Assembly (NCBI GenBank): GCA_964551995.1
Contig: CAZKFD010000006.1
Span: forward strand, 1-64,000
Length of the DNA: 64,000 nt
Direction: 5' to 3'
Origin: DATKJS01 sp964551995
GTDB taxonomy: Bacteria; Acidobacteriota; Aminicenantia; Aminicenantales; Saccharicenantaceae
In this document: piece by piece, positions 41,422 to 51,800 of the stretch
Layout: each line of letters starts with the position of its first letter
Numbering within the stretch: the first letter of the stretch is position 1
Position numbers and translations under genes: made by a program
The notes under the pieces: model-generated
Seen by the model: the letters and a program-made list of their open reading frames with translations, nothing else
What the model was told of the DNA's origin: nothing
Database searches by the model: none

Positions 41422-42132
41422 ATGAGCGAGGCGACGAAACGCGGTTTCGGATGGATCCCGGACTATCCCGATTTCCGGGATTTCACCGAAGACACGCCGG
41501 GGGTCCGCGAGATCCTGGCGGCGGCCGGGATCCGCGCGGCTGCGGGAACGCGGGGGACGGCGGTGAATGGGGCGGGGCGCGCGACGCCCCCGGGGGCGCC
41601 GCCGGCCGCGGTGGACCTCCGCGAGTGGGCCTCGGCCGTCGAGGACCAGGGCGCCCTCGGCTCCTGCACGGCCCATGCCGGGGCCGGGGTCATCGAGTAT
41701 TACGAGCGCAAGTCGTTCGGCCGGCACATCGATGCCTCGCGCCTTTTCCTCTACAAGGCCACGCGTAACCTGATGAAGATGAAGGGGGACACCGGCGCCT
41801 ACCTGAGGTTGACGATGGGGGCCATGGTCCTCTTCGGCGTCGCGCCTGAGGAATACTGGCCCTACACGGACGATGATCAGGAGTTCGACAGGGAGCCGCC
41901 GGCGTTCTGTTACGCGTTCGCCCAGAATTATAAGACGATCAAGTATTACCGGCACGACCCGCCCGGGCTGGCGCGGCGGCGGGTCCTCGACCGGCTCAAG
42001 ACCTACATCGCGGCCGGCCACCCGGCGATGTTCGGCTTCACCGTCTACAGCTCCGTTAAAGCAGCAGTTTTTCGTAGGGAAATATCAGTCGCTATCGACA
42101 AAATACCGATAAATACCGATAATTTCAATTAA
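41422..42132 (+). pseudogene. Papain-like (C1 family) peptidase gene, 3' end lost at an integrated segment
   Basis: The product starts as a normal C1-type cysteine peptidase of the secreted bacterial kind without signal peptide (GFGWIPDYPDFRDF). It reaches the catalytic Cys in EDQGALGSCTAHAGAGVIEYY (about residue 80) and continues to PAMFGFTVYSSV. There the family resemblance stops at about 42055: 25 unrelated codons follow and the frame ends. The His- and Asn-containing half (GGHAV...NSWG) is absent, so no active enzyme is expected. Base composition drops sharply at the same point and an integrase gene follows, so insertion of a mobile segment is the likely cause. GGGAGGG precedes the ATG. 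Confidence 0.8.
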
Positions 42133-42681
42133 AGGCCAGTTATTATACCTCCCTCTATAATAAGACCTATGCTCCGAGTACCCGCCTCCAAGGACTGCAT
42201 AAAATACTTAAATTTACGCTTTTTTTAACAATAAAGGTCCGAAAAGGCACGGCAAAATAGCGATAGAAAATGTGGGAAATAAACCCTTATCCGGTAATAT
42301 AAATAACGCCGATAAAATGGTAAAGGGAGGAGATTTTGCCCGCCCTAAATAGGGGATTGCAAAATGCAATAAGAAACAAAGTTTTTAGAGCCCGAGTTTT
42401 ATAGTAAGTCATGAAGAACCCCCGACCCACCTGTCTTAAAGGGGGCGAGGTTAAATTGGAGAGAAACGTAGACCGATTTAAAGAGAGCGGACCATGACCG
42501 TTCTGGTTTGCGTTGGACCTCAAAATAATAGACGCCCGACGGTATTCGGGGATCCCTCCCATTACAAAGGTCCATAGGTTCGCCTTTCGTGTTTGGAGAA
42601 CAGGCTAAAGCTGCATCCTTACCCTATTAGCTGACAATTCCGTCGTGCAGACCGTCGGGGCGGGTAAAATTAGACGAGTTC
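42133..42681. other. Gene-poor AT-richer DNA between truncated peptidase and integrase
   Basis: About 550 bases with lower GC than the flanks. No convincing coding region; the frames present lack ribosome sites and family resemblance. As the segment between a disrupted gene and the 3' end of a tyrosine integrase gene, it is where an attachment site would be expected, but I found no clear direct repeat. Confidence 0.4.
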
Positions 42682-43713
42682 TTAATGGTTCGGGCCGAGG
42701 AGGGCGTCCGCCTTTTCTGCGGCTTTTATAAAGGTCTCAGCCGATGGGTGAAGATATTTTTGGGTCATTAGGATATTCGCGTGGCCGAGGATTCGGCTCA
42801 CAGTCGCGATATCCACTCCGGCTTCGATAAGCCCCGAAGCATAGCTGTGCCTCAGGTCGTGAAATCTGAGATCCTCGATCTGGGCCGCGACGCAGGCATT
42901 ATGGAAGCTATCATAAATTGACTGGAGAGGACGGCCTTTTTTTTGCCCGGGGAAGACGAATTCGGAGCATCGGGGGAGGGCGTCGAGAGCTGCGGCGACG
43001 GCAGGGCCGAAAGGAACCTTGCGCGACTTTCCTGATTTTGATATCCGGACGATTATGAGGCGTCTGTCGAAATCGATGTCCTTCCACCTCAAAGCGAATA
43101 GCTCACCCCTCCTTAAGCCAGTCGCCAACGCTGTAATGATGATAGGCCTTATCCTCTCGCCCGCGGCAGCGAGGAGCCTTGAAGTTTCGTCTTTGGTTAA
43201 TATCCGGTCAACAGGCGGTGGTTCTGGAAGTTTCCTCACTCTTGCCGCAGGGTTCTGATCGAGCTTCCCCCACTCGACGGCTTTATTGAAGACCATCTTC
43301 AGAAAGCTCAAGTCCCTGTTAGTCGTCGAGTTCGATACCTGAGCGGCCCGAGTAGCTGTGAAAGTCGCCACTTCCTGAGTGGTGATTTGATGGAGAGACT
43401 TGGCCTGGAAGAACTGGCAGAGGATCTTCAGGTGGCCCTCATCGCCCTTCCAACTCTTCTTATGGGCTTTCGAGTAGACCTCAATGACCTGACGGGCGAA
43501 TTTCTCAAACGGGATGTTCTCGAATTCGGGCTTTGCGAGCCCGACCAGCTCGTCCATCAAGCGTGTCTTCATGCGCACCAGAGCGGCTTCTGCTTGGGCT
43601 TTGGTAAAGAATCCCCCGTGGCGGTGGCGGACACCTTTAAACGTGAAATCAAACGCCCAGCCGTTAGAAGTTCGGTAAAGAGTCCGGGTTCTGCGCTTTT
43701 TCCGTTTTGTCAT
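42682..43713 (-). CDS. Tyrosine-type site-specific integrase
   Basis: A 343-residue phage-type integrase. An N-terminal arm-binding region (YRTSNGWAFDFTFKGVRHRHGGFFTKAQAEAAL) is followed by a SAM-like core-binding domain (about 65-155) and the catalytic domain (165-335). The active site is complete: R201 (TGLRRGEL), K226, H285-x-x-R288 (HDLRH), H311 (LGHAN) and the nucleophile Y320. Divergent from a small excisionase-like gene, as in many integrative elements. It probably integrated the AT-richer segment that truncates the peptidase gene. Confidence 0.94.
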   Translation of the reverse strand: MTKRKKRRTRTLYRTSNGWAFDFTFKGVRHRHGGFFTKAQAEAALVRMKTRLMDELVGLAKPEFENIPFEKFARQVIEVYSKAHKKSWKGDEGHLKILCQFFQAKSLHQITTQEVATFTATRAAQVSNSTTNRDLSFLKMVFNKAVEWGKLDQNPAARVRKLPEPPPVDRILTKDETSRLLAAAGERIRPIIITALATGLRRGELFALRWKDIDFDRRLIIVRISKSGKSRKVPFGPAVAAALDALPRCSEFVFPGQKKGRPLQSIYDSFHNACVAAQIEDLRFHDLRHSYASGLIEAGVDIATVSRILGHANILMTQKYLHPSAETFIKAAEKADALLGPNH

Positions 43714-43806
43714 TTTAATCTTGCCCTTTTAATCTAAAGCATTCGCCTAATAAAGACTATATATGACTAATTATAACACATCTTATCATAAATTAGAAGG
43801 GATTTC

Positions 43807-43835
43807 TTGATTCAATTATCATTGCCGGATATCAT
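43807..43835 (+). promoter_or_regulatory. Promoter for the excisionase-like gene
   Basis: TTGATT at 43807-43812 and TATCAT at 43830-43835, 17 bases apart. The expected start is within a few bases of the ATG at 43844, so the message would be nearly leaderless. The opposite strand of the same AT-rich region has a TATAAT (43775-43770) for the integrase. Confidence 0.45.
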
Positions 43836-43843
43836 TTACCCTA

Positions 43844-44062
43844 ATGGAAAAAACCGGACTGATGACCAAGGAAGAAGTCCAGGAATATCTAAGGATTTCT
43901 CACCAGACACTTCAGCGCTATATGAAGGAATATTGCCTTCCCTATATAAAGCTTGGTCGTCGCGTCCTCTTCGACCCCGTGGCATTGAGGGCATGGCTTA
44001 AGACAAAGACGATTGTCTCAGGAATAACGGCGAAGGCTTCGCGACGGCGAACTAATCGTTGA
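43844..44062 (+). CDS. Excisionase-like MerR-type HTH protein
   Basis: A 72-residue DNA-binding protein of the helix-turn-helix excisionase (HTH_17) type: LMTKEEVQEYLRISHQTLQRYMKEYCLPYIKLGRRVLFDPVALRAWL. This pattern (winged helix, KLGRRVLFD wing, W at the end) is shared by excisionases and small regulators of integrative elements. Divergent from the integrase gene with 130 bases between. It probably directs excision or controls the integrase. Confidence 0.82.
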   Translation: MEKTGLMTKEEVQEYLRISHQTLQRYMKEYCLPYIKLGRRVLFDPVALRAWLKTKTIVSGITAKASRRRTNR

Positions 44063-44417
44063 TAAGCGGGCATTTAGATTTATAAGAAAATCTCCCCTTT
44101 CTCAGTAATACTTTTGTTGAAGCACTGAGTCGCCGTCACTTTATCACGTTCTATATTGGTGAGAGTGGGTGAAGATTAATCCTACCACGTAAGCCCATGA
44201 AGATGATCCTGATCCTTTCCTCGGCGCGCACATCCTCTAGCGGACTTGCCGGTGGATTTCCTAGACGACCAATTCAGTCTGTAGGTGTCATTCTACCGTC
44301 ATTCATATTTCCTGATTTGACGATAGCTTGCAAGAGATGATTGGACCTTAGAATCGCACTGACGCAAATCAACTCTGTCAAGATCCGAATTAACAGTAAT
44401 CGGCCGTAGGGTTTCTC
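44063..44417. other. Non-coding stretch, nothing recognised
   Basis: About 355 bases of mid-GC DNA with no plausible reading frame, RNA gene or repeat that I can identify. The right border of the integrated segment may lie here or further on, between 46230 and 47380. Confidence 0.4.
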
Positions 44418-46229
44418 TTAGGCCGGTTGTTGCTCCTCGATGAGGATCTGGAGGATTTCGAGTTCATCGGCGTCGAACCAAATCCGGGAGCAAGCGAGGC
44501 ACTTGTCCACAGGGACGAAGTACTCGTAGTTGTACGGCCGGGCGACCATCCCGTAGCCGCAGTACGGGCAGGGGATCCGTTCGGTGAGGGAGTCGTTGAT
44601 TTTCCGCCGCTCGACAGGGTTTAGCTGGACACGGTTCCGGAACGCCTGGGCCTTAGCCAGGAGATCGTCCGAGAACGCGACCTCCCGCCGGACGATGATG
44701 CGGTCGACGGTCGCCATCTCGACGAGCTTGCCGGTGCATGAAGTGCAGAAGCCGACGGGGACGCCTTCGTAGTAGGTTTCTGAGAGCGCCACGTGGCAGC
44801 GGGGGCAGAGGTTGCGGCGGCCGGAGGCGAGGGGCTTGTTCGCGGCCGGGTCGTGGAGGGCGACGCGGACCTGGGGGAACTCCCGGGCCTTGGCTTCGAT
44901 CCTCTCCTGCGTGTTCTTGATCCTTGAGAGCAGCGTGAAGCGCGGGTTCGAGAGGAGCTCCGACATGGTGAACGGCCCTTCCCATCTCTCCGGGAGGTTC
45001 GTCGCGAGCAGCCAGATGTGCGAACCGGATACGGCCGGGCCGCCGCCCGGCGCATTGAGGGGAGACGGGGCTTCGGCCGCGCCGATGGGCGCTGGCGCTG
45101 CCTCGGCGTTCGCCTCGCGCTTCAGGTCCGGGAAGAGCTCGAGTTGGCGCTTCCGGATCTCGTCGAAGGAGTGGATGACGCCGCGGGCCTGCTCGCGCTG
45201 GGCCTCGCTTTCCCGGACCTCGGCGATGATTTCCTCCGGCGTCTTGGCGGCCATGGCCGCGAGAAGGCCGAGGCGCTTCATGAAGGGCGGGTGGGTGTTG
45301 AAGATCCGCCCGGCGGGGGTGTCGGGGATGTCCCGGGAATCGGGCGGGACGATGAAGAGGGGAGCGTAGGTCATCGAGAAGTTGCCGATGAATGAGTTCT
45401 TGACCTGCGCCTTATAGATGATCCGGGCGAGGGAGTCGGGCGAGCGGCAGAACTCGACGGCCGCGGCGTCGGCCAGAAGCTCCCTCTCGCGGCTCACGAG
45501 CGTACTCAGGAGATGCATGATCAGGGCTGAGAGGCTGACGGCGAAGTAGAAGAAGGCGGGTGAGATACGGGAGGTTCCAGATGAGCTGCCGGGCGCGCGC
45601 GTGCCGCGGAAGTCGTCGTCTTCTGGCTCGAGCGCCTCGCAGAGCTTCTCGAAAATGTTGGCTAGGGAACAGACGAGGGTCAGGGTGAAGGCGTCGCCGC
45701 GGGCGATGTGGGCGAGCTCGTGAGCGGCGACGGCTTGAAGCTCGTCGCGAGTGCCGTCGGCGAGGAGGCCCTCTGTGACGGCCACGGCCGGCGTCCGGCC
45801 CTCCTCGACGAGGGCGAGGGAGTTGATGGCGAAGGAGGGGAGGACATACGCGTTGACGCGGGGCAACCCGGCCGCGATCCGGATCTCGTCGAGCGTGTCG
45901 AGAAACTGCTTATGGTATCGGTCGTTCGGGTCCGGGATGACGGCCTGAAGCCGCTTGAGGATGTAGCGCGGGCCGTTGCGCTTGGCATCAAGGAAGTGGA
46001 GGCCGCCGGAAACGGTCGCGGCGGCGAGGTCGATGACGAAGAAGCGGAACCAGAAGGCCGACGACGCCAGCATCCCGCCTCCGAAGAAAAGGCTGACGAC
46101 GAGCAGGAAGATCAGGGCGATGAAGCCGAGCGCGGCGAAGTAGAAGGCGATGACGGCGATGAACAGAAAGAAGCTCTTGGCCCGCTGGCTTTTCTGGATC
46201 TCGTAGAAATCCCTGGCAACCGCTGGCAT
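44418..46229 (-). CDS. M48-family membrane metalloprotease with C-terminal zinc ribbons
   Basis: A 603-residue HtpX/Ste24-type protease. Two hydrophobic helices lie at about 19-50 and 55-78. The zinc site HELAH is at 170-174 (AVAAHELAHIARGD), with the third ligand Glu in SRERELLADAAAVEF. Beyond the usual 300-residue protease there is a mixed linker (about 340-465) and two zinc-binding modules. One is CPRC...CTSC (about 473-500). The other is a clear zf-TFIIB-type ribbon, CPYC...CLACSRIWFDADELE (about 551-590). Such ribbons may recognise substrates or sense metal; the combination is unusual. HtpX-type enzymes degrade damaged membrane proteins. Confidence 0.88.
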   Translation of the reverse strand: MPAVARDFYEIQKSQRAKSFFLFIAVIAFYFAALGFIALIFLLVVSLFFGGGMLASSAFWFRFFVIDLAAATVSGGLHFLDAKRNGPRYILKRLQAVIPDPNDRYHKQFLDTLDEIRIAAGLPRVNAYVLPSFAINSLALVEEGRTPAVAVTEGLLADGTRDELQAVAAHELAHIARGDAFTLTLVCSLANIFEKLCEALEPEDDDFRGTRAPGSSSGTSRISPAFFYFAVSLSALIMHLLSTLVSRERELLADAAAVEFCRSPDSLARIIYKAQVKNSFIGNFSMTYAPLFIVPPDSRDIPDTPAGRIFNTHPPFMKRLGLLAAMAAKTPEEIIAEVRESEAQREQARGVIHSFDEIRKRQLELFPDLKREANAEAAPAPIGAAEAPSPLNAPGGGPAVSGSHIWLLATNLPERWEGPFTMSELLSNPRFTLLSRIKNTQERIEAKAREFPQVRVALHDPAANKPLASGRRNLCPRCHVALSETYYEGVPVGFCTSCTGKLVEMATVDRIIVRREVAFSDDLLAKAQAFRNRVQLNPVERRKINDSLTERIPCPYCGYGMVARPYNYEYFVPVDKCLACSRIWFDADELEILQILIEEQQPA

Positions 46230-46786
46230 GATGCTCCCCGCATGATAACCGAAATAAAATCTCCTCGCAAGTAGCTATTTTATGCCTTGGCTATGGCAAC
46301 TAGCTGAGGATAAATAAATTAGAAAAAATTTCGGGGCATCTTCGGGCCGTATTCGCAATTTTTGCTGACGAAGATCGAATTTGAGCATATGAGTGCTGGA
46401 CGGCTTTGCTTTCTTGTCCGCGAAAAACGCTCTTAAGGGCAAAAACGGCTATATATTTTTTCTAATTGCTGCATTTTCAATGAGATGCCACAACCAAGGC
46501 GTAATGAGCAGAAGGGATAGGGAAACTTTTGCCGCCAGCGATGCGTATAAACTGACGAGAGAGATAAGACAATGCGGAGGGATTTAAGGTTTCATTCGGA
46601 CTGGGACAAAGGCGCCGCGCGAGTGGCTGCGCTCGACAATTCGTGCCCTCCAGAGCGGACAAATGACGCAAGGAATTTACATTTTGTCTTGGCTCCGGAC
46701 ACGTTTCCAGGCGGGATGAAGTGCGGCTAATGTGGCACGGACTTTGCATTATCGTGTAGTGAATATGATGAATAAGGTGGCCTGAT
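46230..46786. other. Gene-poor AT-richer DNA
   Basis: Lower GC than the flanking genes. Small open frames are present but none has a ribosome site or recognisable product. No tRNA or terminator seen. Confidence 0.4.
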
Positions 46787-46909
46787 ATGAAGAAAGCACT
46801 TATGGGATTTTTCTCTGTCCTGCTCATCTTCGCTTCGCTTTGGGGCGTCAAGACCCTTAACGTCCGATCGCGATCAGAGCACAGGTCCGACACCGCGATG
46901 TGGGTCTGA
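46787..46909 (+). CDS. Possible 40-residue secreted peptide or gene stub
   Basis: The product begins MKKALMGFFSVLLIFASLW, a good signal-peptide or membrane-anchor sequence, and stops after 40 codons. The ribosome site is weak (GGTGG). It could be a small membrane peptide or the 5' remnant of a secreted-protein gene. Confidence 0.3.
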   Translation: MKKALMGFFSVLLIFASLWGVKTLNVRSRSEHRSDTAMWV

Positions 46910-46981
46910 ACATCGGCTCCACAAGGCGAGCGGAGGAAACCTATGATGCCCGTAGAGCGTATATATAAATGAGGGTTTGAG

Positions 46982-47197
46982 ATGATGATCGAAAAGAGCG
47001 CGATCATGACAATCGGGGCGCTGACCGCAGCCGAGATGGAGCGGCCTATGCAGATCCGTCTCTCCCTGAATCCGGGCGCGCCTGTGATCCATCAGATGTC
47101 GGCCGCCGTGGACAAGAAGCTCCGCGCCGGCGCACACCGCATCTCCGTGAAACACTTCTCCTATAAAAAGCGCATCCAGATCGAAAGGATCAATTGA
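46982..47197 (+). CDS. Hypothetical small protein
   Basis: A 71-residue frame (MMIEKSAIMTIGALTAAEM...) with balanced composition, ending in a basic stretch (SVKHFSYKKRIQIER). A second in-frame ATG at 46985 is possible. No family recognised. The remaining bases to 47386 hold a 25-codon open frame overlapping its stop as TTGA but nothing convincing. Confidence 0.3.
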   Translation: MMIEKSAIMTIGALTAAEMERPMQIRLSLNPGAPVIHQMSAAVDKKLRAGAHRISVKHFSYKKRIQIERIN

Positions 47198-47386
47198 AGA
47201 GGCGCCCTGAGTCGAAGCCGGAGCGGCTGATTTTCGATCTCCACGAGCAATTTTCCCGGCCGGACGCTTGACTAGTCTTGCCAGGCGACAATCCCTTGGA
47301 TTTCCGCAGGCCGTCGTGCGCGCTGGCGCCGCCCTGGTTGATTTCTCCCGCGGCTATTGGTTAAATTAAGATAAGCGAGGGCGGAT

Positions 47387-48817
47387 ATGAGACGAAACCC
47401 CGGCGCGGCGGAGCGGACGGCTCGGGCCACCCGGAGGGGTGCGCAGACGGGAGCGAGGACGCGGATCGAAAAGGACTCCCTCGGCCGCAAAGCCGTTCCA
47501 GCGGGCGCCTACTTCGGCATCCAGACTCAGCGCGCTGTCGAAAATTTTCCGATTAGCGGACTGAGGGCCCCTGCCGTCCTCGTCGATGCCGCGGCCCAGA
47601 TCAAAAAATGCGCAGCGCGGGCCAACGCCCAACTTGGGCGTCTCGATCGCCGGCGTGCCGCGGCCGTCGTCAGGGCCTGCGACGAGGTCCTCTCGGGGAA
47701 GTTCCGTGATCAGTTCGTGGTCGACATCTTCCAGATGGGCGCCGGGACGTCGTTCCACATGAACATGAACGAGGTCCTCGCCAACCGCGCAGAACAGATC
47801 CTCGGCGGCCGCAAGGGGCAATACCGGATCGTCCACCCGAACGACCACGTCAACATGGGCCAGAGCACGAACGATGTTTACCCGACGGCGATGCGATTGG
47901 CCGCTCTCAAGCTCCTGCGCCGCGACCTCGCTCCCGCCTTGCGCGATTTTTGGCGCGGGCTCGAGCGCAAGGGTCGCGAGTTCGCTCACGTCGTCAAATC
48001 CGGCCGGACCCATCTCCAGGATGCGGTACCCATCCAAATGGGCCAGGAGTTCGCTGCCTACGCTTCCGCCATTCGCCAGGCCTCGGGCACGCTGGAGCGG
48101 GCGGCACGCGGGCTCGAGCGGCTCGGGATTGGCGGCACTGCCGTCGGCACGGGCATCAACGCGGACCCGCGCTACGCTGCGCTCATGGTGCGGCTCCTGG
48201 CTGCGGAAACACGCCTGCCTCTTAGGCGGGCGGCTGACATGCGCGAGGCTATGCAGAGCCTGCGCCCCTTCGCGGACGTCTCCGCGGCCCTCCGCAACTT
48301 GGCCCTCGAACTGACGCGGATCGCGAACGACCTGCGCCTCCTCTCGTCGGGGCCGCGGACCGGCCTCGCGGAGATCTCGCTGCCCGCCGTCGGCCCCGGC
48401 TCGTCCATCATGCCCGGCAAGGTCAACCCAAGCATGCTCGAGATGCTCAACCAGGTGTGTTTCCAGGTGGTGGGCTGCGACTTGGCCGTAGCCGCTGCGG
48501 TCCAGGCGGGCCAGCTCGAGCTCAACGTCATGATGCCGGCAGTCGCCTTCAACCTTCTTTTCATGATGGGCATTTTAGCCAACGCGCTCCGTGAGGTCGG
48601 GGCCCGGTGTATCGCGGGGATCGAGGCGAGCGTCGATCGCTGCCGGATGTATGCCGAGACAAGCCTCGGGCTCGTAACCGCCGTCTCCCCGATCATCGGG
48701 TATGCGGCCGCGGCAGAGGTGGCCAAGGAAGCGGTGTCGGGCGGCAAGCCCGTGATTGACGTCCTCCGCGAGCGGGGGCTCCTCGACGCCGCGACTCTCG
48801 CTCATCTTCTCAAATAG
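47387..48817 (+). CDS. Aspartate ammonia-lyase / class II fumarase family enzyme
   Basis: A 476-residue lyase of the aspartase/fumarase superfamily, which adds or removes ammonia or water across fumarate. The family signature GSSIMPGKVNPS is at about 338-349, and the active-site loops GAGTSFHMNMNEVLANRA, HPNDHVNMGQSTNDVYPT and SGRTHLQDAVPI are intact. The ending of the first loop (PNDHVN) and the GIQTQRAVENFPISG start resemble aspartase rather more than fumarase, so aspartase is my first choice. A basic, non-conserved extension of about 25 residues precedes the domain; the true start may be further in. Cytoplasmic, monocistronic or just upstream of the helicase gene. Confidence 0.87.
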   Translation: MRRNPGAAERTARATRRGAQTGARTRIEKDSLGRKAVPAGAYFGIQTQRAVENFPISGLRAPAVLVDAAAQIKKCAARANAQLGRLDRRRAAAVVRACDEVLSGKFRDQFVVDIFQMGAGTSFHMNMNEVLANRAEQILGGRKGQYRIVHPNDHVNMGQSTNDVYPTAMRLAALKLLRRDLAPALRDFWRGLERKGREFAHVVKSGRTHLQDAVPIQMGQEFAAYASAIRQASGTLERAARGLERLGIGGTAVGTGINADPRYAALMVRLLAAETRLPLRRAADMREAMQSLRPFADVSAALRNLALELTRIANDLRLLSSGPRTGLAEISLPAVGPGSSIMPGKVNPSMLEMLNQVCFQVVGCDLAVAAAVQAGQLELNVMMPAVAFNLLFMMGILANALREVGARCIAGIEASVDRCRMYAETSLGLVTAVSPIIGYAAAAEVAKEAVSGGKPVIDVLRERGLLDAATLAHLLK

Positions 48818-48834
48818 GTTATAATTTAGGCATC

Positions 48835-51800
48835 ATGGCGTTGCCGCCTGACGCATCGTATTCACAGCCCGGAGCTTCCGCCTCGGCGGCCGCGCACCTT
48901 AGGCGCATCCGGTCGCTCATCCCGCGGGCCATGCTCCGTGACCAAGAATATGCCCGGCGTGTAGTTGCCTCACTCGAGAGCCGATATCGCGCCCGCAGCG
49001 AAGGCGCGCGTGCGGGCGGGGCCGAGAGCCACGGCAGCGCCGGCCCGGGCCGCGTGACGCCCGACCTCCTCGATGACCTGGCCGCGCTTGAAGCCCGTCT
49101 CGAAGCCTCTGCCGGCCGGTGCCGCGACCGCGCCCGCCTCCGTCCCCCCGTCTCCTACCCCCACGATCTGCCGATCACGGCGCGCGCCCCAGCCATAATC
49201 GAGGCCATCCGCTCGCCGCGCCATCGCGTCGTCATCATCGCCGGCGAGACCGGCTGCGGCAAGAGCACGCAGATACCCAAGATGTGCCTCGAAGCTGGCC
49301 GCGGCATTGCGGGTCTCGTCGGCTGCACACAGCCTCGTCGCATCGCCGCCATCACCATTGCCTACCGCATCGCGGAGGAGTTCGGGGAGGAACTTGGCCG
49401 CTCCGTGGGCTACAAGATCCGGTTCCAAGACCGCACCTCCGCTTCCGGCTACATCAAGATTATGACCGACGGCATCCTCCTCGCCGAGACGCAGGGCGAC
49501 CGCCTCCTCAATGACTACGACACAATCATCATCGACGAGGCCCACGAGCGCACGCTTAACATCGACTTCCTCTTGGGCATCCTGCGCCGTCTCCTCGACG
49601 CGCGCCCGGACCTCAAACTCATCATCACCTCAGCGACACTCGACACCGAGAAATTCTCGCAGGCCTTCCGCAACGCCCCCGTGATCGAGGTGAGCGGCCG
49701 CCTCTACCCTGTCGAAGTCGAATACCGCCCACCCGAAAAGGACGAGGCCGAGGACAAGGATTACGTCGGCCAGGCCGTCGAGGCCATCGCCGACCTTCGC
49801 CGCGAGAAGCCCCCCGGCGACATCCTCGTCTTCATGCCGACCGAGCAGGACATCCTCGAGACCTGCCGCCTGCTCGAGGGGCGCAAGCTCCCGAACTCGA
49901 CAGTCCTGCCGCTCTTCTCGCGCCTCCCTGCCGGTCGCCAGCGCATGGTCTACACGGTGACGGGGCCGAAGATCGTCGTCGCCACGAACGTCGCCGAGAC
50001 GTCGCTCACGATCTCCGGTATCCGCTACGTCGTCGACACGGGTGTCGCCCGAATCGCCCAGTACCAGCCGGGAACGCGCATCAAGAGCCTACCGATAAGC
50101 CCGATCTCGCGTGCCTCTGCCGACCAACGCAAGGGCCGCTGCGGCCGTGTTCGTGAGGGCCTCTGCGTCCGCCTCTACTCAGAGGCCGAGTACGAGGCAC
50201 GAGACCGGTTCACGCAGCCCGAGATCCTGCGCTCGGACTTGGCGGAGGTCATCCTGCGCATGCTCGACCTCCGGTTGGGGGCGCCGCAGGATTTTCCGTT
50301 CATCGACCGCCCGGCGTTTAAGGCCGTCCGCGACGGCTACGAGACACTCCTCGAGCTCGGCGCGATTCGCCGTATTAATTCGGGGACACAATACTCAATT
50401 CCGAATTCCCCTCGCCTCCGGGAACGCGGGGAAACAGCCGGCGACGGCATCGATTCCCGCGAGCGGCGCGGGAAGGCGGGAGACGGCCGGGGACGGCCCT
50501 TTAAGAAATCGGAAACGAGTATTGTGTCTCCGATTTGGGCGCTCACCGACAAGGGCCGGCTGATGGCGCGCATGCCGCTCGATCCCCGCATCTCGCGCAT
50601 GCTCATCGAGGCCCGGCGCGAGAACTGCCTCTCCGAGGTTGCCGTGCTTGCGGCCGCCCTCAGCATCCGCGACCCGCGCGAGCGCCCGCCCGACCAGGCC
50701 GCCCAAGCCGACGCTGTCCACGCCGCCTTCCGCGACCCACATTCCGATTTCCTCGTCCTGCTCAATATCTGGAACCGGTACCACGGCGACTTCGAACGCC
50801 TCGGGAGCGGCACCCAGCGCCGCAAGTTCTGCCACGACAACTTCCTGTCCTTCCCGCGGATGCGCGAGTGGACCTACCTTCACGAAGAGATCGGCGCCGT
50901 CCTCGCCGAGCAGCGCCTCTGGTCGCCGAAATCCCCCGAGACCGGCAAATCGTCCCTCGCCCCGCACGCCGACATCTCGCCCGCGCTCTACGCCGGCATT
51001 CACCGCGCGATCCTGGCCGGATTCCTCTCGAACATCGCCGCCCACAAGGAGAAAAACCTCTACTCTGCCGCCAAGAACCGCGAGGTGATGCTCTGGCCCG
51101 GCTCGGTCCTCTTCAACAAAGCGCCCGGCTGGGTCGTGGCGACCGAAATGGTCAGGACCTCGCGCCTCTTCGGCCGCCAGGCCGCTCGCATAGACCCTGC
51201 CTGGCTCGAGGAGCTCGGCGGCCCGCTCTGCAAGCGCTCCTACTCCGACGCCGCCTGGGACCGCGCCCGCGGCGAGGTCGTGGCCAAGGAGCGTGTTGCC
51301 CTCTTCGGCCTCGAGATCGTGCGCGACCGCCGCGTCTCTTACGGCCACATCAATCCTTCCGAGGCACACGAGATCTTCGTCATGTCTGGCCTCGTCGAGG
51401 GCAAGATTGACGAGCCGCCCCCCTTCCTCGCCCACAACCTCGCCCTCCAGCGCCGAGTCGAAGCCATGGAAGAGAAGCTCCGCCGCCGCGACATCATGGT
51501 ACCTGAGGCCGCGATCGCAAAGCTCTACTCCGAACGCCTGCCTCTGATCTCCGATGTCCGCTCGCTCCGCAAGCTCATTAAGGACCGCGGTTCCGACAAG
51601 TTCTTGCGCCTCACCGAGGACGACCTTTTGAGCGTCCGCCCCGACGCGGCGGCCGTTGCCTCCTTCCCCGACACGGTCGAGGTCGGCGGCCGCCCCTTCG
51701 CCGCGCTCTACAAGTTCGCCCCCGGCGAGGACGATGACGGCGTGACCCTGACCGTCCCCGCGAGCCTCCTCAGCGCCATCCCGCCCGGACGCCTCGAGTG

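Noticed and set aside
42133..47380. Search for the missing C-terminal half (GGHAV, NSWG motifs) of the papain-like protease
   Set aside because: No such motifs found in this interval or elsewhere in the window.
47387..48817. Naming the lyase fumC
   Set aside because: Loop sequences are mixed between aspartase and fumarase and lean towards aspartase, so no gene symbol is given.
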